Shown piece by piece: positions 18,671 to 27,904 of a stretch of DNA of 64,000 bases. Source of the DNA: Pelagibacterium xiamenense (GTDB lineage Bacteria; Pseudomonadota; Alphaproteobacteria; Rhizobiales; Devosiaceae); the NCBI RefSeq assembly GCF_021166475.1, contig NZ_JAJOYS010000003.1, positions 62,001 to 126,000 on the forward strand, read 5' to 3'. Numbering within the stretch: the stretch's first letter is position 1; each line of letters opens with the position of its first letter. The position numbers and the translations under genes were made by a program. The notes below the pieces were generated by a model. That model searched no databases. It saw only the letters and a list, made by a program, of their open reading frames with translations, and was not told the DNA's origin.

Positions 18671-18974
18671 GGATACTCTGGCACTTGGGTCGGCGGAATG
18701 CCCCGATGACGGCTTGAGTCATCCGGACGACGTCTGAGGCTACCTTAGATCGATTTGATGAAAAGGCGATACAGCACTTTCCTGTTCAAACTGCGACAAG
18801 GCTCACGCAGGTCCGTTTCCGTTGCGATTCGATCACAGCCAGCCTCGGCAACGGGCATATTTATGTTGAGAACGGCGTCGGACGGGGCCCGGCCGCGATT
18901 GACCTGGCGCGGTTGGCGGCTGATGCTGATGCGCCGATCCCGGCACGTTGATCCCATTGAGTAAAGCCTTCGCC
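18671..18974. other. Divergent intergenic region lptF / pepA
   Basis: About 300 bases separate two divergently transcribed genes, with no reliable coding frame or RNA gene. It is moderately AT-richer between 18740 and 18870 and must hold both promoters. I could not pick a convincing -35/-10 pair on either strand. Confidence 0.5.
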
Positions 18975-20465
18975 ATGTCCCACGAACTCTTCCTCGCGTT
19001 TTCCAAGCTGCCTCCGGCGGAGACGGCCACCCTCGTCATTTATGTCGCGCAGGATGGCGCCCCCGAGGGTGAGGCGAAAGCCGTTTGGGAGAAGACCGGC
19101 CAGGACTTCGCGAAGATTGCAAAAAGCGTGGGCTTTACCGGCAAGCCCGGCCACATGATCGACCTTGTCGCCCCCTCCGGCCTTGCCTGCGAGCGCCTCA
19201 TCGTACTCGGTCGCGGCAAGGACGGGGCGCTTGATAAGCCATCGGCCTGGGCCGACCGCGGTGGCTCGCTCATGGCCAAGCTCGAGGCGACGCACGCCAG
19301 AGCGGTCGCCGTAATTCTCGATGAGCCCGGCCTCGATCCGCGCCGCGTCGCCGAACTCGCCGCCGGCGCGCGCCTGCGGCGCTACCGCTTTGACAAATAC
19401 CGCACGTCTCGACCCGAGAACGGCCCCGAGCAGATGAGCGTCACGTTTTGCCTCAAGGACGTCGCCGGTCTCGACGTCGCGGTGGCCGACAGGATGGCCG
19501 TTGTCGAAGGCACGCTCATGGCCCGTACGCTCGTCAACGAGCCCGCCAACGTCCTTGGGCCCGTAGAATTCGCCGGCATCGCCAACAGGCTCTCGGACAT
19601 CGGCGTCACCGTCGAAATCCTCACCCCCGACGATATGGCCGACCGCGGCATGGGCGCGCTTCTCGCCGTCGCCCAGGGGTCCGAGCGCCCCGCGCGTCTG
19701 GTGGTCATGCAATGGCACGGGGCAGGGCGGGACGATGCGCCGCTCGCCTTCATCGGCAAGGGCGTGGTCTTCGATACCGGCGGGGTGTCGATCAAGCCTG
19801 CGGCCAACATGGAAGAGATGAAGGGCGATATGGGCGGCGCTGCTGCCGTCACCGGGCTCATGAAGACGCTCGCCCTGCGCAAGGCGAAAGTGAACGCCGT
19901 GGGGGTCATCGGCCTTGTCGAGAACATGGCCGACGGCCGCTCTTACCGCCCCGGCGACATCGTCACCGCCATGTCGGGCAAGACCATCGAGATCGTCAAC
20001 ACCGATGCCGAAGGCCGGCTCGTGCTCGCGGACGCACTCTGGTACACGCAGGACCGTTTCCGCCCGCGTCTGATGATCGATCTCGCCACGCTCACCGGCG
20101 CTGCGCTCGTTGCGCTTGGGCACGACAATGCCGCCCTCTTTTGCGAGGACGACGCGATCACCAACGCGCTCCTTGCCGCCGGGCACGAGACCGGCGAAGG
20201 CCTTTGGCGCATGCCGTTCGGGCCCGGATACGAAAAGCTGATCGAAAGCCGGTTCGCCGACATCAAGAATTCCGGCGGCCGCAAGGCCGGCTCGATCACC
20301 GCCGCGCATTTCCTGCGCCATTTCGCCAACGGCGTGCCCTGGGCCCACATCGACATCGCCGGCACCGCCTTCGGCGCGTCGCCAAGCGAAACCAACACAT
20401 CCTGGGCCACCGGTTACGGCGTCGCGGTTCTCGACCGGTTCATCCGCGATCACCACGAGCGCTAG
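18975..20465 (+). CDS. pepA: Leucyl aminopeptidase (M17)
   Basis: Cytosolic two-metal aminopeptidase that removes N-terminal residues; some PepA proteins also bind DNA. The 496 residues carry the metal-binding and catalytic Lys262, Asp267 and Lys274 in IGKGVVFDTGGVSIKP, and the M17 signature NTDAEGRL (342-349). ATG 18975 is chosen over a TTG nine codons upstream because SHELFLAFSKL fits family N termini. It begins the pepA-holC-yitT run; pepA followed by holC is a widely conserved pair. Confidence 0.95.
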   Translation: MSHELFLAFSKLPPAETATLVIYVAQDGAPEGEAKAVWEKTGQDFAKIAKSVGFTGKPGHMIDLVAPSGLACERLIVLGRGKDGALDKPSAWADRGGSLMAKLEATHARAVAVILDEPGLDPRRVAELAAGARLRRYRFDKYRTSRPENGPEQMSVTFCLKDVAGLDVAVADRMAVVEGTLMARTLVNEPANVLGPVEFAGIANRLSDIGVTVEILTPDDMADRGMGALLAVAQGSERPARLVVMQWHGAGRDDAPLAFIGKGVVFDTGGVSIKPAANMEEMKGDMGGAAAVTGLMKTLALRKAKVNAVGVIGLVENMADGRSYRPGDIVTAMSGKTIEIVNTDAEGRLVLADALWYTQDRFRPRLMIDLATLTGAALVALGHDNAALFCEDDAITNALLAAGHETGEGLWRMPFGPGYEKLIESRFADIKNSGGRKAGSITAAHFLRHFANGVPWAHIDIAGTAFGASPSETNTSWATGYGVAVLDRFIRDHHER

Positions 20466-20474
20466 GGTGGGGGC

Positions 20475-20924
20475 ATGACCGAATTGCTCTTTTACCACCT
20501 CGAGACCCGGCCGCTGGAATCCGTCCTCCCCGCGCTCCTGGAAAAGACGCTCCAGCGCGGCTGGCGGGCGGTCGTCGAGGTGGGCAGCACCGAGCGCCTC
20601 GAAGCCCTTGACGCGGCGCTGTGGACCTATTCGGACGATAGCTTCCTGCCACACGGGGTGGCGAGCGGGTCGGAAAAGGACGCGCTGCAGCCGATCCTTC
20701 TCTCCCACGACGATACCAACCCCAACAGCGCCCACGTCCGCTTCTTCGTCGACCGGGCAACGCCGCGGCCTGCCGAGGGCTACGAGCGCTTCGTCTATAT
20801 GTTCAACGGCCACGACCCCGACGCCGTCGCCGAGGCCCGCAGCGTCTGGCGCGATCTGAGGGAAAGTCACGATCTGACCTACTGGCAGCAGGAAGCCAGC
20901 GGTCGCTGGGTGAAGAAGGCGTAG
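20475..20924 (+). CDS. holC: DNA polymerase III subunit chi
   Basis: Clamp-loader accessory subunit that connects the holoenzyme with SSB. The 149 residues have the HolC features YHLETRPLESVLPALLEKTLQRGW at the N terminus and DDSFLPHG then FVDRA in the middle. It starts 9 bases after pepA, the same neighbour as in many Proteobacteria. Confidence 0.93.
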   Translation: MTELLFYHLETRPLESVLPALLEKTLQRGWRAVVEVGSTERLEALDAALWTYSDDSFLPHGVASGSEKDALQPILLSHDDTNPNSAHVRFFVDRATPRPAEGYERFVYMFNGHDPDAVAEARSVWRDLRESHDLTYWQQEASGRWVKKA

Positions 20925-20927
20925 CGC

Positions 20928-21542
20928 GTGAGCCAGCAAACGAACCCAGTCAGGCATACGCTGCAGGAGGATGTGCTCGCCATCCTGTTGGGCACGTTCT
21001 TTGTCGGTCTGGGCGTCACCTTCTATTCCGAGGCCCAACTCGCCACCGGCAGCACGGCTGGCCTGGCGCTCCTTGTTCAATACGCGACGGGGCTCCCGTT
21101 CGGCGTGGTCTTTTTCGTCGTCAATCTGCCATTCTATATCCTCGCCTTCACCCGCATGGGCTGGCCGTTCACGCTCAAGACCTTCGTCGCGGTGGGACTG
21201 GTTTCGGTCTATCCGGCGCTCATGCCCGGCTGGCTCGACATTTCGGGCATAGACCCCATTTTCGCCGCCATCGGCGGAGGCGCACTTATCGGCATGGGAA
21301 TTCTCGCCATGTTCCGCCACCGCGCGAGCCTGGGCGGCGTCAACATTCTCGCCCTCTATCTCCAGGACAATCACAAGATCCCGGCAGGGTATTTTCAGTT
21401 CGTCGTCGACTTCTGCATTCTCGCAGCCGCCTTTTTCATCCTGCCCTTCGATCGCGTGGTGCTATCGATCGTCGGCGCCTTCACCCTGAGCCTCGTGATC
21501 ATCCTCAATCACAAGCCCGGCCGCTATATGGGGTTCAGCTAG
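20928..21542 (+). CDS. YitT family membrane protein
   Basis: The 204 residues form five or six membrane segments with the YitT pattern GTFFVGLGVTFYSEAQLATGSTAGLALL, LGGVNILALYLQ and FILPFDRVVLSI. The family is widespread but its transport role is not established. GTG at 20928 is four bases after the holC stop. Its TAG is shared in one CTAG with the convergent cupin gene. Confidence 0.85.
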   Translation: MSQQTNPVRHTLQEDVLAILLGTFFVGLGVTFYSEAQLATGSTAGLALLVQYATGLPFGVVFFVVNLPFYILAFTRMGWPFTLKTFVAVGLVSVYPALMPGWLDISGIDPIFAAIGGGALIGMGILAMFRHRASLGGVNILALYLQDNHKIPAGYFQFVVDFCILAAAFFILPFDRVVLSIVGAFTLSLVIILNHKPGRYMGFS

Positions 21543-21961
21543 GAGCGCGGCGCCCAGCCCTCCGGCGCCATCTCGAATCCTGCGAATTCGAAGCCCGGCG
21601 CAACGGTGCACCCGACCAGCGTCCACGCGCCGAGGCTCTGCGCGCTCTGCCAGTAATGCCGGGGAACGATGACCTGAGGGCGTTGCCCGCCGCCAAGATC
21701 CATCCCCAGCACGTGCCGCTCGGCCGGTCCGGATTCGCCCGCAAGGGAGATCGCCAGCGGTGCGCCGCCGTAATAGTGCCAGACCTCCACCGCATCGACG
21801 CGATGCCAGGCGGAAATCTCGCCTTCCGCGAGCAGATAATAGATGGCGGTTGAATGCGCGCGCCCGTTGGCTGGCTCGGGATCCCTGAAGGTCTCCCCGA
21901 ACCATCCGCCCTCCGGATGCCGTTCGAGGCCAAGCAGGTCGATCACCTCTTGCGCGGTCAT
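21539..21961 (-). CDS. Cupin domain protein (DUF985)
   Basis: A 140-residue one-domain cupin. LGLERHPEGGWFGETFR, STAIYYLLAEGEISAWHRVDAVEVWHYYGG and the later APGFEFAGFEM are typical of the DUF985 cupin_5 family. His residues in the HRV/WHYY region could bind metal. No substrate is known. It is convergent with yitT, both stops lying in CTAG 21539-21542. Confidence 0.85.
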   Translation of the reverse strand: MTAQEVIDLLGLERHPEGGWFGETFRDPEPANGRAHSTAIYYLLAEGEISAWHRVDAVEVWHYYGGAPLAISLAGESGPAERHVLGMDLGGGQRPQVIVPRHYWQSAQSLGAWTLVGCTVAPGFEFAGFEMAPEGWAPRS

Positions 21962-21982
21962 GGACGAAAACTCTGCCAGGGG

Positions 21983-22852
21983 TCAGTTCTCCTCGCGCGT
22001 CGTGAGCTTTTCGAGCTTGAGGTCTCTCATCATCGCGAAATGCTCGCGCAGCGGCATGATCTCCTCGATGAACATCGAATAAAAGGAATCGGCCCATTCG
22101 TAGCACAGGATCACCCGCCGCTCATCAGGCACATAGAACGCGTTGACCTCGCCGCAGACTTCGGCGGTCAGCCGCACGGGCCGAGGGAGCACGTAGTTCT
22201 TGGTGATCCAGTCCGCCGCCTCCTCGAGCACGCGTGCCTCGCGCAGGACCGACGCGATTTCGCCATACGTCCGGCCGTCCGAGCGGTATTCGACAACGAT
22301 ATCGGCGCCGAAAATGTCCTTGCGCGTATGCGGGGTCAGCACCTGCCGCCAGCCGTACTCCGCGACCCGGTGATCCTCCTCGCAGCTCTTCTGCCTGTCG
22401 ATCGGCATCCCGATCCGTGTCGCATAGCTCGAATAGACATCGTAGTCGCTCCCCACCATCAGGCAGGCGATTGCGTAGGAACGCTGGATGTCGAGGCTGT
22501 GCATGCCGTAGAAATCGGCATTGGTATATCCGCGAACCGGCCGGGTTTTCTCCGAAAAGAGCCACCCGTCGACCGTATCGGCAAGGATCGCGTGAGCGGT
22601 ATCCCGTTCCTCTTCGAGGATGATCAGCGTCGCCATCGTATCGACGGCGTCCTCCTCGCGTCCGAGCACGGGCAGGTTCAGCTGGTCGACGAACAGATGC
22701 CCGATTTCGTGCAAAAGCACGTGCCGGCTGTTGTTGAGCGTGAATTCGATTGCCGCGTTGCGTTGCGCGTTGGTGAGCTCCTGCGCAACACCGCCGCCCA
22801 AAGACGCCAGGCCCGTCAGCCCGGCCAGTATCAAACTCGCAACCGTGCGCAT
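21983..22852 (-). CDS. DUF4344 metallopeptidase, secreted
   Basis: The 289-residue protein has a signal peptide (about 1-24), then LHEIGHLFVDQLNLPVLGREEDAVDT (about 47-72). This is the HExxH-type zinc site and downstream Glu-rich motif of the DUF4344 putative metallopeptidase family. Six cysteines are spread along the mature part. Acts presumably in the periplasm; substrate unknown. It lies 21 bases upstream of the cupin start on the same strand, so the two may be co-transcribed. Confidence 0.82.
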   Translation of the reverse strand: MRTVASLILAGLTGLASLGGGVAQELTNAQRNAAIEFTLNNSRHVLLHEIGHLFVDQLNLPVLGREEDAVDTMATLIILEEERDTAHAILADTVDGWLFSEKTRPVRGYTNADFYGMHSLDIQRSYAIACLMVGSDYDVYSSYATRIGMPIDRQKSCEEDHRVAEYGWRQVLTPHTRKDIFGADIVVEYRSDGRTYGEIASVLREARVLEEAADWITKNYVLPRPVRLTAEVCGEVNAFYVPDERRVILCYEWADSFYSMFIEEIMPLREHFAMMRDLKLEKLTTREEN

Positions 22853-22933
22853 GCGCCCCGCTCACATCGGCCAATCACTTTGAAAAAGAAAAGCCCATAT
22901 ACCGCCAGGGCGTCAACTCCCGGGGAGGGTGAT

Positions 22934-23007
22934 TGGAGGCCAGACCTGGACTTGAACCAGGATAAACGAGCTTGCACACCCGTCGCGTAACATTCCGCCA
23001 TCTGGCC
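22934..23007 (-). tRNA. tRNA-Cys (GCA), non-canonical loops
   Basis: The 74-nt gene has a perfect 7-bp acceptor stem (GGCCAGA/TCTGGCC), a perfect 5-bp T arm with loop TTCAAGT, discriminator T and an encoded CCA. The anticodon arm pairs ACGGG with CTCGT, leaving an 8-nt loop TGTGCAAG that contains GCA (Cys). The D-loop is GAATGTTA, with a single G where two (G18 G19) are normal. So one base is gained in the anticodon loop and one lost in the D-loop compared with usual tRNA-Cys. It may be functional with odd geometry, or degenerate. Confidence 0.8.
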
Positions 23008-23072
23008 GCGCTTCGAGCTTAATCACGAAACCGTGAGCGGCAAGTTAAATAGGGCGAAACGGAGCGCTATGG

Positions 23073-24962
23073 TTACCGAATTTCCGCACCTGTGGATTGC
23101 GCCTCCTCGTAGGCGGCGCTTTTCTCAAGCCAGCGCTCCTCGAGTTCGCCAATAATCGCCTCGAGTTTCGACTTGTCGATGCCAAGCGCAATGGCCCGAT
23201 CCGGGTCGCCGGTATAGAGCTTGGGGTCCGCAAGCTCGGCATCGATCGCATCGAGATCCTTGCGCTTCCATTCAAGTTTCTGCTCGATCCCCTTGATTTC
23301 CTTGCGCAACGGCGCAAGCTCCGCCCGCCGGGCCGCCGCTTCCTGCCGCTCGCGCTTGCGCTCGGACGCCGAACCGCCGCCGCCGGAGGACCCGTTCCCT
23401 GAATTGCCGACGAGGCTCTTCTGGTAGCCGTCGAGGTCGTCCTCATAAACCGAGATCGTCCCGCCCTCCGCAATCCACAGCCTGTCGCAGGTCGCTTCAA
23501 CCAGATGCCGGTCGTGCGAGATGATCAGCACGGCGCCCTGGTATTCGTTGAGCGCGTGCACAAGAGCGTCGCGGCTGTCGATATCGAGGTGGTTCGTCGG
23601 CTCGTCGAGGATCAGCATGCCCGGCCCGTTGAACGTGATGAGCCCCATCAGGAGCCGCGCCCTCTCGCCACCTGAAAGATCTTTCGCCTTGGTGTCCATC
23701 CGCGAGGTCGAAAGCCCCATCTGCGCCACGCGCGACCGCCGCTTGGCCTCGGACTCCTGCGGCATCAGATCGATGACATGCTCATAGGGCGTCTGGTCGG
23801 GCTTCAATTTGTCGAGCTGGTGCTGCGCAAAGAACGCGACATCGAGCGTCTTCGCCTTCTGCATCCGCCCGTCCATAGGCTTGAGATCCCCAGCGATCAG
23901 CTTGGCAAAGGTCGACTTGCCGTTACCGTTGACGCCGATAAGCGCAATCCGGTCGTCCGGGTCGATCCGGTTGGTGATCCCCCTGAGCACCGCCGTCTCG
24001 CCATACCCCACCGCCACATTGTCGAACGTGATCATCGGCGTTGCGGGCGGCTTTTGCGGCTGCTGGAAGCTGAACGGGGCCGCATATTCGTCGAACAGCG
24101 CCTCGGGCGGCCGCAACTTCGAAATCGCCTTCAGGCGGCTTTGTGCCTGCTTGGCCTTGTTCGCCTTGTAGCGGAACCGGTCGACATATTTCTGCATGTG
24201 CTCGATCTGGGCGAGCGTCTTTTCGCGCGCCTTGTTGTTGAGCTCCATCTGCATCCGGCGCGTTTCCTCGAACGTGTCGTAGGCGCCCTTATAGAAGGTG
24301 AGTTTGCCGCGCTCGAGATGGACGATCGAATCCACGGCCTTGTTCAGAAGGTCCCGGTCGTGGCTGATCATGAAAACCGTATAGGGATAGGTGGCCAGGT
24401 ACTTCTCGAGCCACAGCGTTCCTTCGAGATCGAGATAGTTCGTCGGCTCGTCGAGCAGCAACAGGTCGGGCTTGGTAAAGAGCACGCCCGCGAGCGAAAT
24501 CCGCATCCGCCAGCCGCCCGAAAGCTCCTTGCACGGCGCATGCTGCTTTTCGAGCGAAAACCCGAGCCCCCGCAAAACCGCGCTCGCCCGCGCCTCTGCG
24601 GTATGCGCGTCAATATCGGCGAGCCGGGTGTGAATGTCCGCGATCCGGTGCGGGTCGGACGCCGTCTCGGCCTCTTCAAGCAGCGCCGTGCGCTCGGTAT
24701 CGGCGGAAAGCACCATATCGAGCACGCTCATTTCCGAGGCCGGCGCCTCCTGCGCCACCGCGCCGATGCGCGCGCGCTTGTGCACTTCGATCGTCCCCTG
24801 CTCGGGCGCCAGCTGCTTCTGGATAAGCCCGAACAGCGTCGTCTTGCCCGAACCGTTCTTGCCCACAAACCCGGCCTTCGCGCCCGTCGGCAGCGTCACC
24901 GAGGCACCTTCGAAAAGGGGGCGGCCCTGAATCTTGTAGTGGAGATCGGTAATCGTAAGCAT
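23073..24962 (-). CDS. ABC-F family ATPase (YheS-like)
   Basis: Soluble protein with two ABC domains and no membrane part; the ABC-F class acts on ribosomes to relieve or regulate stalled translation. The 629 residues contain Walker [10 protein letters not shown] (34-42) and LSGGWRMR in domain 1, the interdomain linker [32 protein letters not shown] and LSGGERARL in domain 2, and a charged coiled-coil tail (about 535-629). The linker and overall plan resemble E. coli YheS. ATG 24962 is chosen because [15 protein letters not shown] is the usual N terminus; the frame is open 108 bases further. tRNA-Cys lies 65 bases downstream. Confidence 0.92.
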   Translation of the reverse strand: MLTITDLHYKIQGRPLFEGASVTLPTGAKAGFVGKNGSGKTTLFGLIQKQLAPEQGTIEVHKRARIGAVAQEAPASEMSVLDMVLSADTERTALLEEAETASDPHRIADIHTRLADIDAHTAEARASAVLRGLGFSLEKQHAPCKELSGGWRMRISLAGVLFTKPDLLLLDEPTNYLDLEGTLWLEKYLATYPYTVFMISHDRDLLNKAVDSIVHLERGKLTFYKGAYDTFEETRRMQMELNNKAREKTLAQIEHMQKYVDRFRYKANKAKQAQSRLKAISKLRPPEALFDEYAAPFSFQQPQKPPATPMITFDNVAVGYGETAVLRGITNRIDPDDRIALIGVNGNGKSTFAKLIAGDLKPMDGRMQKAKTLDVAFFAQHQLDKLKPDQTPYEHVIDLMPQESEAKRRSRVAQMGLSTSRMDTKAKDLSGGERARLLMGLITFNGPGMLILDEPTNHLDIDSRDALVHALNEYQGAVLIISHDRHLVEATCDRLWIAEGGTISVYEDDLDGYQKSLVGNSGNGSSGGGGSASERKRERQEAAARRAELAPLRKEIKGIEQKLEWKRKDLDAIDAELADPKLYTGDPDRAIALGIDKSKLEAIIGELEERWLEKSAAYEEAQSTGAEIR

Positions 24963-25130
24963 GGGACAGAACGCAAAGGAAAGGGCAGGGCGGCTTCTCG
25001 TGCGCCGCATCCCCGCGACATAAGGCGGCACGGGCACTTTGGCAACACTCGCGTGTCTTGCAACCGCCAAAGAGGAAAGCTAAAAGGCGCCACTTTCCGT
25101 TTATCGCCAACTCCAAGGACAAGAAGCCCC

Positions 25131-25553
25131 ATGGCCATCCAGCGCACCTTCTCCATCATCAAGCCCGACGCTACCGCCCGCAACCTGACCGGCAAGATCA
25201 TTGCCAAGTTCGAAGACGCCGGCCTCCGCGTCGTTGCGAGCAAGCGCATCCGCATGACCCGCGAACAGGCCGAGGGCTTCTACGCGGTCCACAAGGAACG
25301 CCCCTTCTTCGGCGAGCTCGTCGATTTCATGATCTCCGGTCCGGTCGTCGTGCAGGTCCTCGAGGGTGAAGACGCCGTCGCCAAGAACCGCGAAGTCATG
25401 GGCGCCACCAACCCCGCCGAAGCCGCCCCGGGCACCATCCGCAAGGAATTCGCCCTCTCGATCGGCGAAAACTCCGTCCACGGCTCGGACGCTCCGGAAA
25501 CCGCTGCCGAAGAGATCAAGTTCTTCTTCTCGGACGACGAGATTGTGGGGTGA
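25131..25553 (+). CDS. ndk: Nucleoside diphosphate kinase
   Basis: Balances NTP pools by passing a phosphate through a histidine. The 140 residues start [14 protein letters not shown], contain [11 protein letters not shown] and the catalytic His117 in SVHGSD. AAGGACAAGAAG precedes the ATG. Length is exactly that of bacterial Ndk. It is divergent from the ABC-F gene and followed by a run of hairpins. Confidence 0.97.
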   Translation: MAIQRTFSIIKPDATARNLTGKIIAKFEDAGLRVVASKRIRMTREQAEGFYAVHKERPFFGELVDFMISGPVVVQVLEGEDAVAKNREVMGATNPAEAAPGTIRKEFALSIGENSVHGSDAPETAAEEIKFFFSDDEIVG

Positions 25554-25558
25554 GTGCC

Positions 25559-25597
25559 GACCGCGCTTAACGCGGTCAAATCGCTCCGGCGGAGCGA
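25559..25597. repeat. Two tandem hairpins after ndk
   Basis: Hairpin 1: GACCGCG (25559-25565), loop CTTAA, CGCGGTC (25571-25577). Hairpin 2: TCGCTCC (25581-25587), loop GGC, GGAGCGA (25591-25597). Both are perfect 7-bp stems without T-runs. They may protect the ndk mRNA 3' end. Confidence 0.6.
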
Positions 25598-25664
25598 ATT
25601 GAGGCACGAACGCGCGAGCCTGCGGCGAGCGCCGGGAAATGCCCGTCAGATGCACAAAGCCAGA

Positions 25665-25690
25665 GCCGCCCTTTCGGGGGCGGCCTTTTC
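25665..25690 (+). terminator. Rho-independent terminator after ndk
   Basis: GCCGCCC (25665-25671) pairs with GGGCGGC (25678-25684), followed by CTTTT. It lies just before the stop codon of the convergent copB gene. Confidence 0.75.
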
Positions 25691-25697
25691 GTTCGGA

Positions 25698-27737
25698 TCA
25701 GCGCAGACGCGTACGTCGCAGAAGCTGCGCATTTATCGCAACGATCACGGTACTTGCGGACATGAGTATCGCGCCGAAGGCGGGCGCCAGCAATATGCCC
25801 GCCCAGTAAAGGATGCCCGCTGCCACGGGTATGGCGACAACATTGTAGCCTGCCGCCCACCAGAGGTTCTGGACCATCTTGCGATAGGTCGCGTGGCTGA
25901 GCGTGACGATGCCGGCGACATCGCGCGGATCGGATCTGACGAGAACGATATCGCCGGCCTCCACCGCGACATCGGTACCGGCGCCGATTGCGATGCCGAC
26001 ATCGGCCGTCAGCAGGGCAGGAGCATCGTTAACGCCGTCCCCGACCATGGCGACGCGCTTGCCCTCGGACTGCAACTGCTTGATCTTGTCGACCTTTTCC
26101 CCTGGAAGAACCTGGGCGAAGACCGTGACGATGCCAAGCTCGCGGGCGACCGCCGCCGCAACGGATTCGGAATCGCCGGTCAGGATCGCGACTTCGAGGC
26201 CGGCCGCGTGCAGCGTCTTTACGGCTTGGGCCGATTCCGGGCGGACCGCGTCGGCGATGGCAAATACGGCCGAGACATCGGTCCCCTCGATCAGGTAGAT
26301 CGCGGCCTGACCGTTCGCGCCGAACCGCTCGGCGGCGTCCTGCAGGGCGCCCGGAACCGTCAGTTTCAGCTCTCGGATCAGGGCCGGCCCGCCGACCTTC
26401 AGCGCTTTGCCATCCACCCGCGCCTGGACGCCATGGCCGGGCAGCGCTTCAAAATCTTCCGCCTTGGCGATCGTATCTCCGGCCTCCTGCGCGCTCTTGA
26501 CCAACGCCCGCGCGATGGGGTGTTCGGAATCCTGTTCCACGGATGCGGCGAGACGAACCGCTTCTGCGGCATTGCCGCCGCCCACGGTGACGGTGTCCAC
26601 CACCCTGTGTTCGCCCAGGGTCAGCGTGCCGGTCTTGTCGAAAACCACCACATCGAGGTTGCGGGCCTCCTCCAGCCCCCGCCGGTCGCGCACAAGCAGT
26701 CCGTTTTGTGCAGCAAGCGTGGTCGAGATCGCCGTCACCAGAGGGACAGCCAGCCCGAGGGCGTGCGGGCACGCGATGACGAGCACCGCGACGACCCGCG
26801 TTATGGTGAAATCGACGCTCTGTCCGAGCACGAGCCATACGACGAGCGTAATGAGGCCTGCCGTAACGGCAGCGATCGTGAGGAGAAATGCAGCCCGGTC
26901 CGCCAGCACCTGCGCGCGCGAGCGCGACGTCTGGGCTTCCGCTACCAGCCGCATAATGCCCGCCAGAGCCGTATCGTCGCCGGTGCCGGTAACCCGGACG
27001 CGCAGCGAGCCCTGGCCGTTCACCGTCCCTGCGATGACGGTGTCGGCCTCATGCTTGTCCACGGGCTTCGATTCGCCGGTAATCATGGATTCGTTGACGG
27101 CGCTTTTGCCGCTCTCGACCACGCCATCCGCCGGTACCGAAGCGCCTGGCCGCACCAGAACGATGTCGTCGGGCCGTAGTTGATCGACCTGGATTTCTTC
27201 GGTCCCGCCGCCCGGCGTCACCCGTAGCGCGATGTCGGGCATCAGCTTTGCGAGCGCGTTGAGCGCACCCTGGGCCTGCGCAATCGAGCGCATCTCGATC
27301 CAGTGCCCGAGCAGCATGATCGTGACCAGCGTAGACAACTCCCACCAAAGGGGGTGTCCGGGCAGCCCGAAAAACACCGCCAGGCTGTAGACGAAGGCAA
27401 CCGTGATGGCCAGCGAGATGAGGGTCATCATTCCCGGCAAACGGGCGGCAAGCTCGCCCCGGGCACTCTTGAGGAAAACCCATCCGCCATAGAAGAAGAC
27501 GACCGTGCCCAAAACCGGGGGGATGAGCATTGAGCCCGGAAATTCCGGAGCCGCATACCCGAACCACGCCTGGATCATGGGGTCCCAGACAATGACCGGC
27601 ACCGCGAGCAAGAGAGTGCGCCAGAACCTGTCTCGGAACATCGCAACGCTGTGCCCGGCGTGCTTGTCGTGGCCCGCCGCCTGCCCAGGGTGGCCCCCGG
27701 CGCCGTGCTTCTCATGCTGATGTGCCGAGTGATCCAT
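25698..27737 (-). CDS. copB: CopB-type copper/heavy-metal P1B ATPase
   Basis: Metal-exporting ATPase of the inner membrane. The 679 residues begin with a 30-residue His-rich stretch (eight His) instead of a CxxC heavy-metal domain. Then come membrane helices, the actuator TGES (220-223), the intramembrane CPH motif (323-325) that marks the CopB (P1B-3) subgroup rather than CPC CopA, the phosphorylation site DKTGTLT with Asp367, and GDGVNDAP. P1B-3 pumps export Cu(II) or Ag(I)/Cu(I). No regulator or chaperone is adjacent; a MerR-like dyad stands upstream at 27783-27810. Confidence 0.92.
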   Translation of the reverse strand: MDHSAHQHEKHGAGGHPGQAAGHDKHAGHSVAMFRDRFWRTLLLAVPVIVWDPMIQAWFGYAAPEFPGSMLIPPVLGTVVFFYGGWVFLKSARGELAARLPGMMTLISLAITVAFVYSLAVFFGLPGHPLWWELSTLVTIMLLGHWIEMRSIAQAQGALNALAKLMPDIALRVTPGGGTEEIQVDQLRPDDIVLVRPGASVPADGVVESGKSAVNESMITGESKPVDKHEADTVIAGTVNGQGSLRVRVTGTGDDTALAGIMRLVAEAQTSRSRAQVLADRAAFLLTIAAVTAGLITLVVWLVLGQSVDFTITRVVAVLVIACPHALGLAVPLVTAISTTLAAQNGLLVRDRRGLEEARNLDVVVFDKTGTLTLGEHRVVDTVTVGGGNAAEAVRLAASVEQDSEHPIARALVKSAQEAGDTIAKAEDFEALPGHGVQARVDGKALKVGGPALIRELKLTVPGALQDAAERFGANGQAAIYLIEGTDVSAVFAIADAVRPESAQAVKTLHAAGLEVAILTGDSESVAAAVARELGIVTVFAQVLPGEKVDKIKQLQSEGKRVAMVGDGVNDAPALLTADVGIAIGAGTDVAVEAGDIVLVRSDPRDVAGIVTLSHATYRKMVQNLWWAAGYNVVAIPVAAGILYWAGILLAPAFGAILMSASTVIVAINAQLLRRTRLR

Positions 27738-27782
27738 TGTGTTCCCCCGTCAGCTTTGAGATGACCCCGCGTTGCAGGAGCA

Positions 27783-27810
27783 TTGTCCTGTCTCGGGTGC
27801 GAAAGGTCAA
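27783..27810 (-). promoter_or_regulatory. Candidate MerR-type promoter/operator of copB
   Basis: On the minus strand TTGACCT, 14 bases, AGGACAA form a near-perfect dyad (6 of 7 pairs). TTGACC could be a -35 followed after about 19 bases by a weak -10, the long spacing used by MerR-family copper regulators. It ends about 45 bases before the copB ATG. Inference from pattern only. Confidence 0.35.
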
Positions 27811-27904
27811 ACGCTTGGGCTCGTAGGCCATTGGCAAATCGGCACCAGCGAGGGATTTGATCGACCGGACGAGGCGTTGATCAACGCTCCCTGGAGCGGC
27901 GGTG

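Noticed and set aside
18861-21374. An uninterrupted 837-codon frame on the minus strand across pepA, holC and part of yitT
   Set aside because: All three plus-strand genes have family motifs and ribosome-binding sites; the antisense frame has no recognisable domain and arises from high GC at third codon positions.
22934-23007. Reading the odd tRNA as tRNA-Ala with anticodon TGC
   Set aside because: A 7-nt loop TGTGCAA would leave the anticodon stem almost unpaired; the ACGGG/CTCGT stem and tRNA-Cys-like body favour Cys (GCA).
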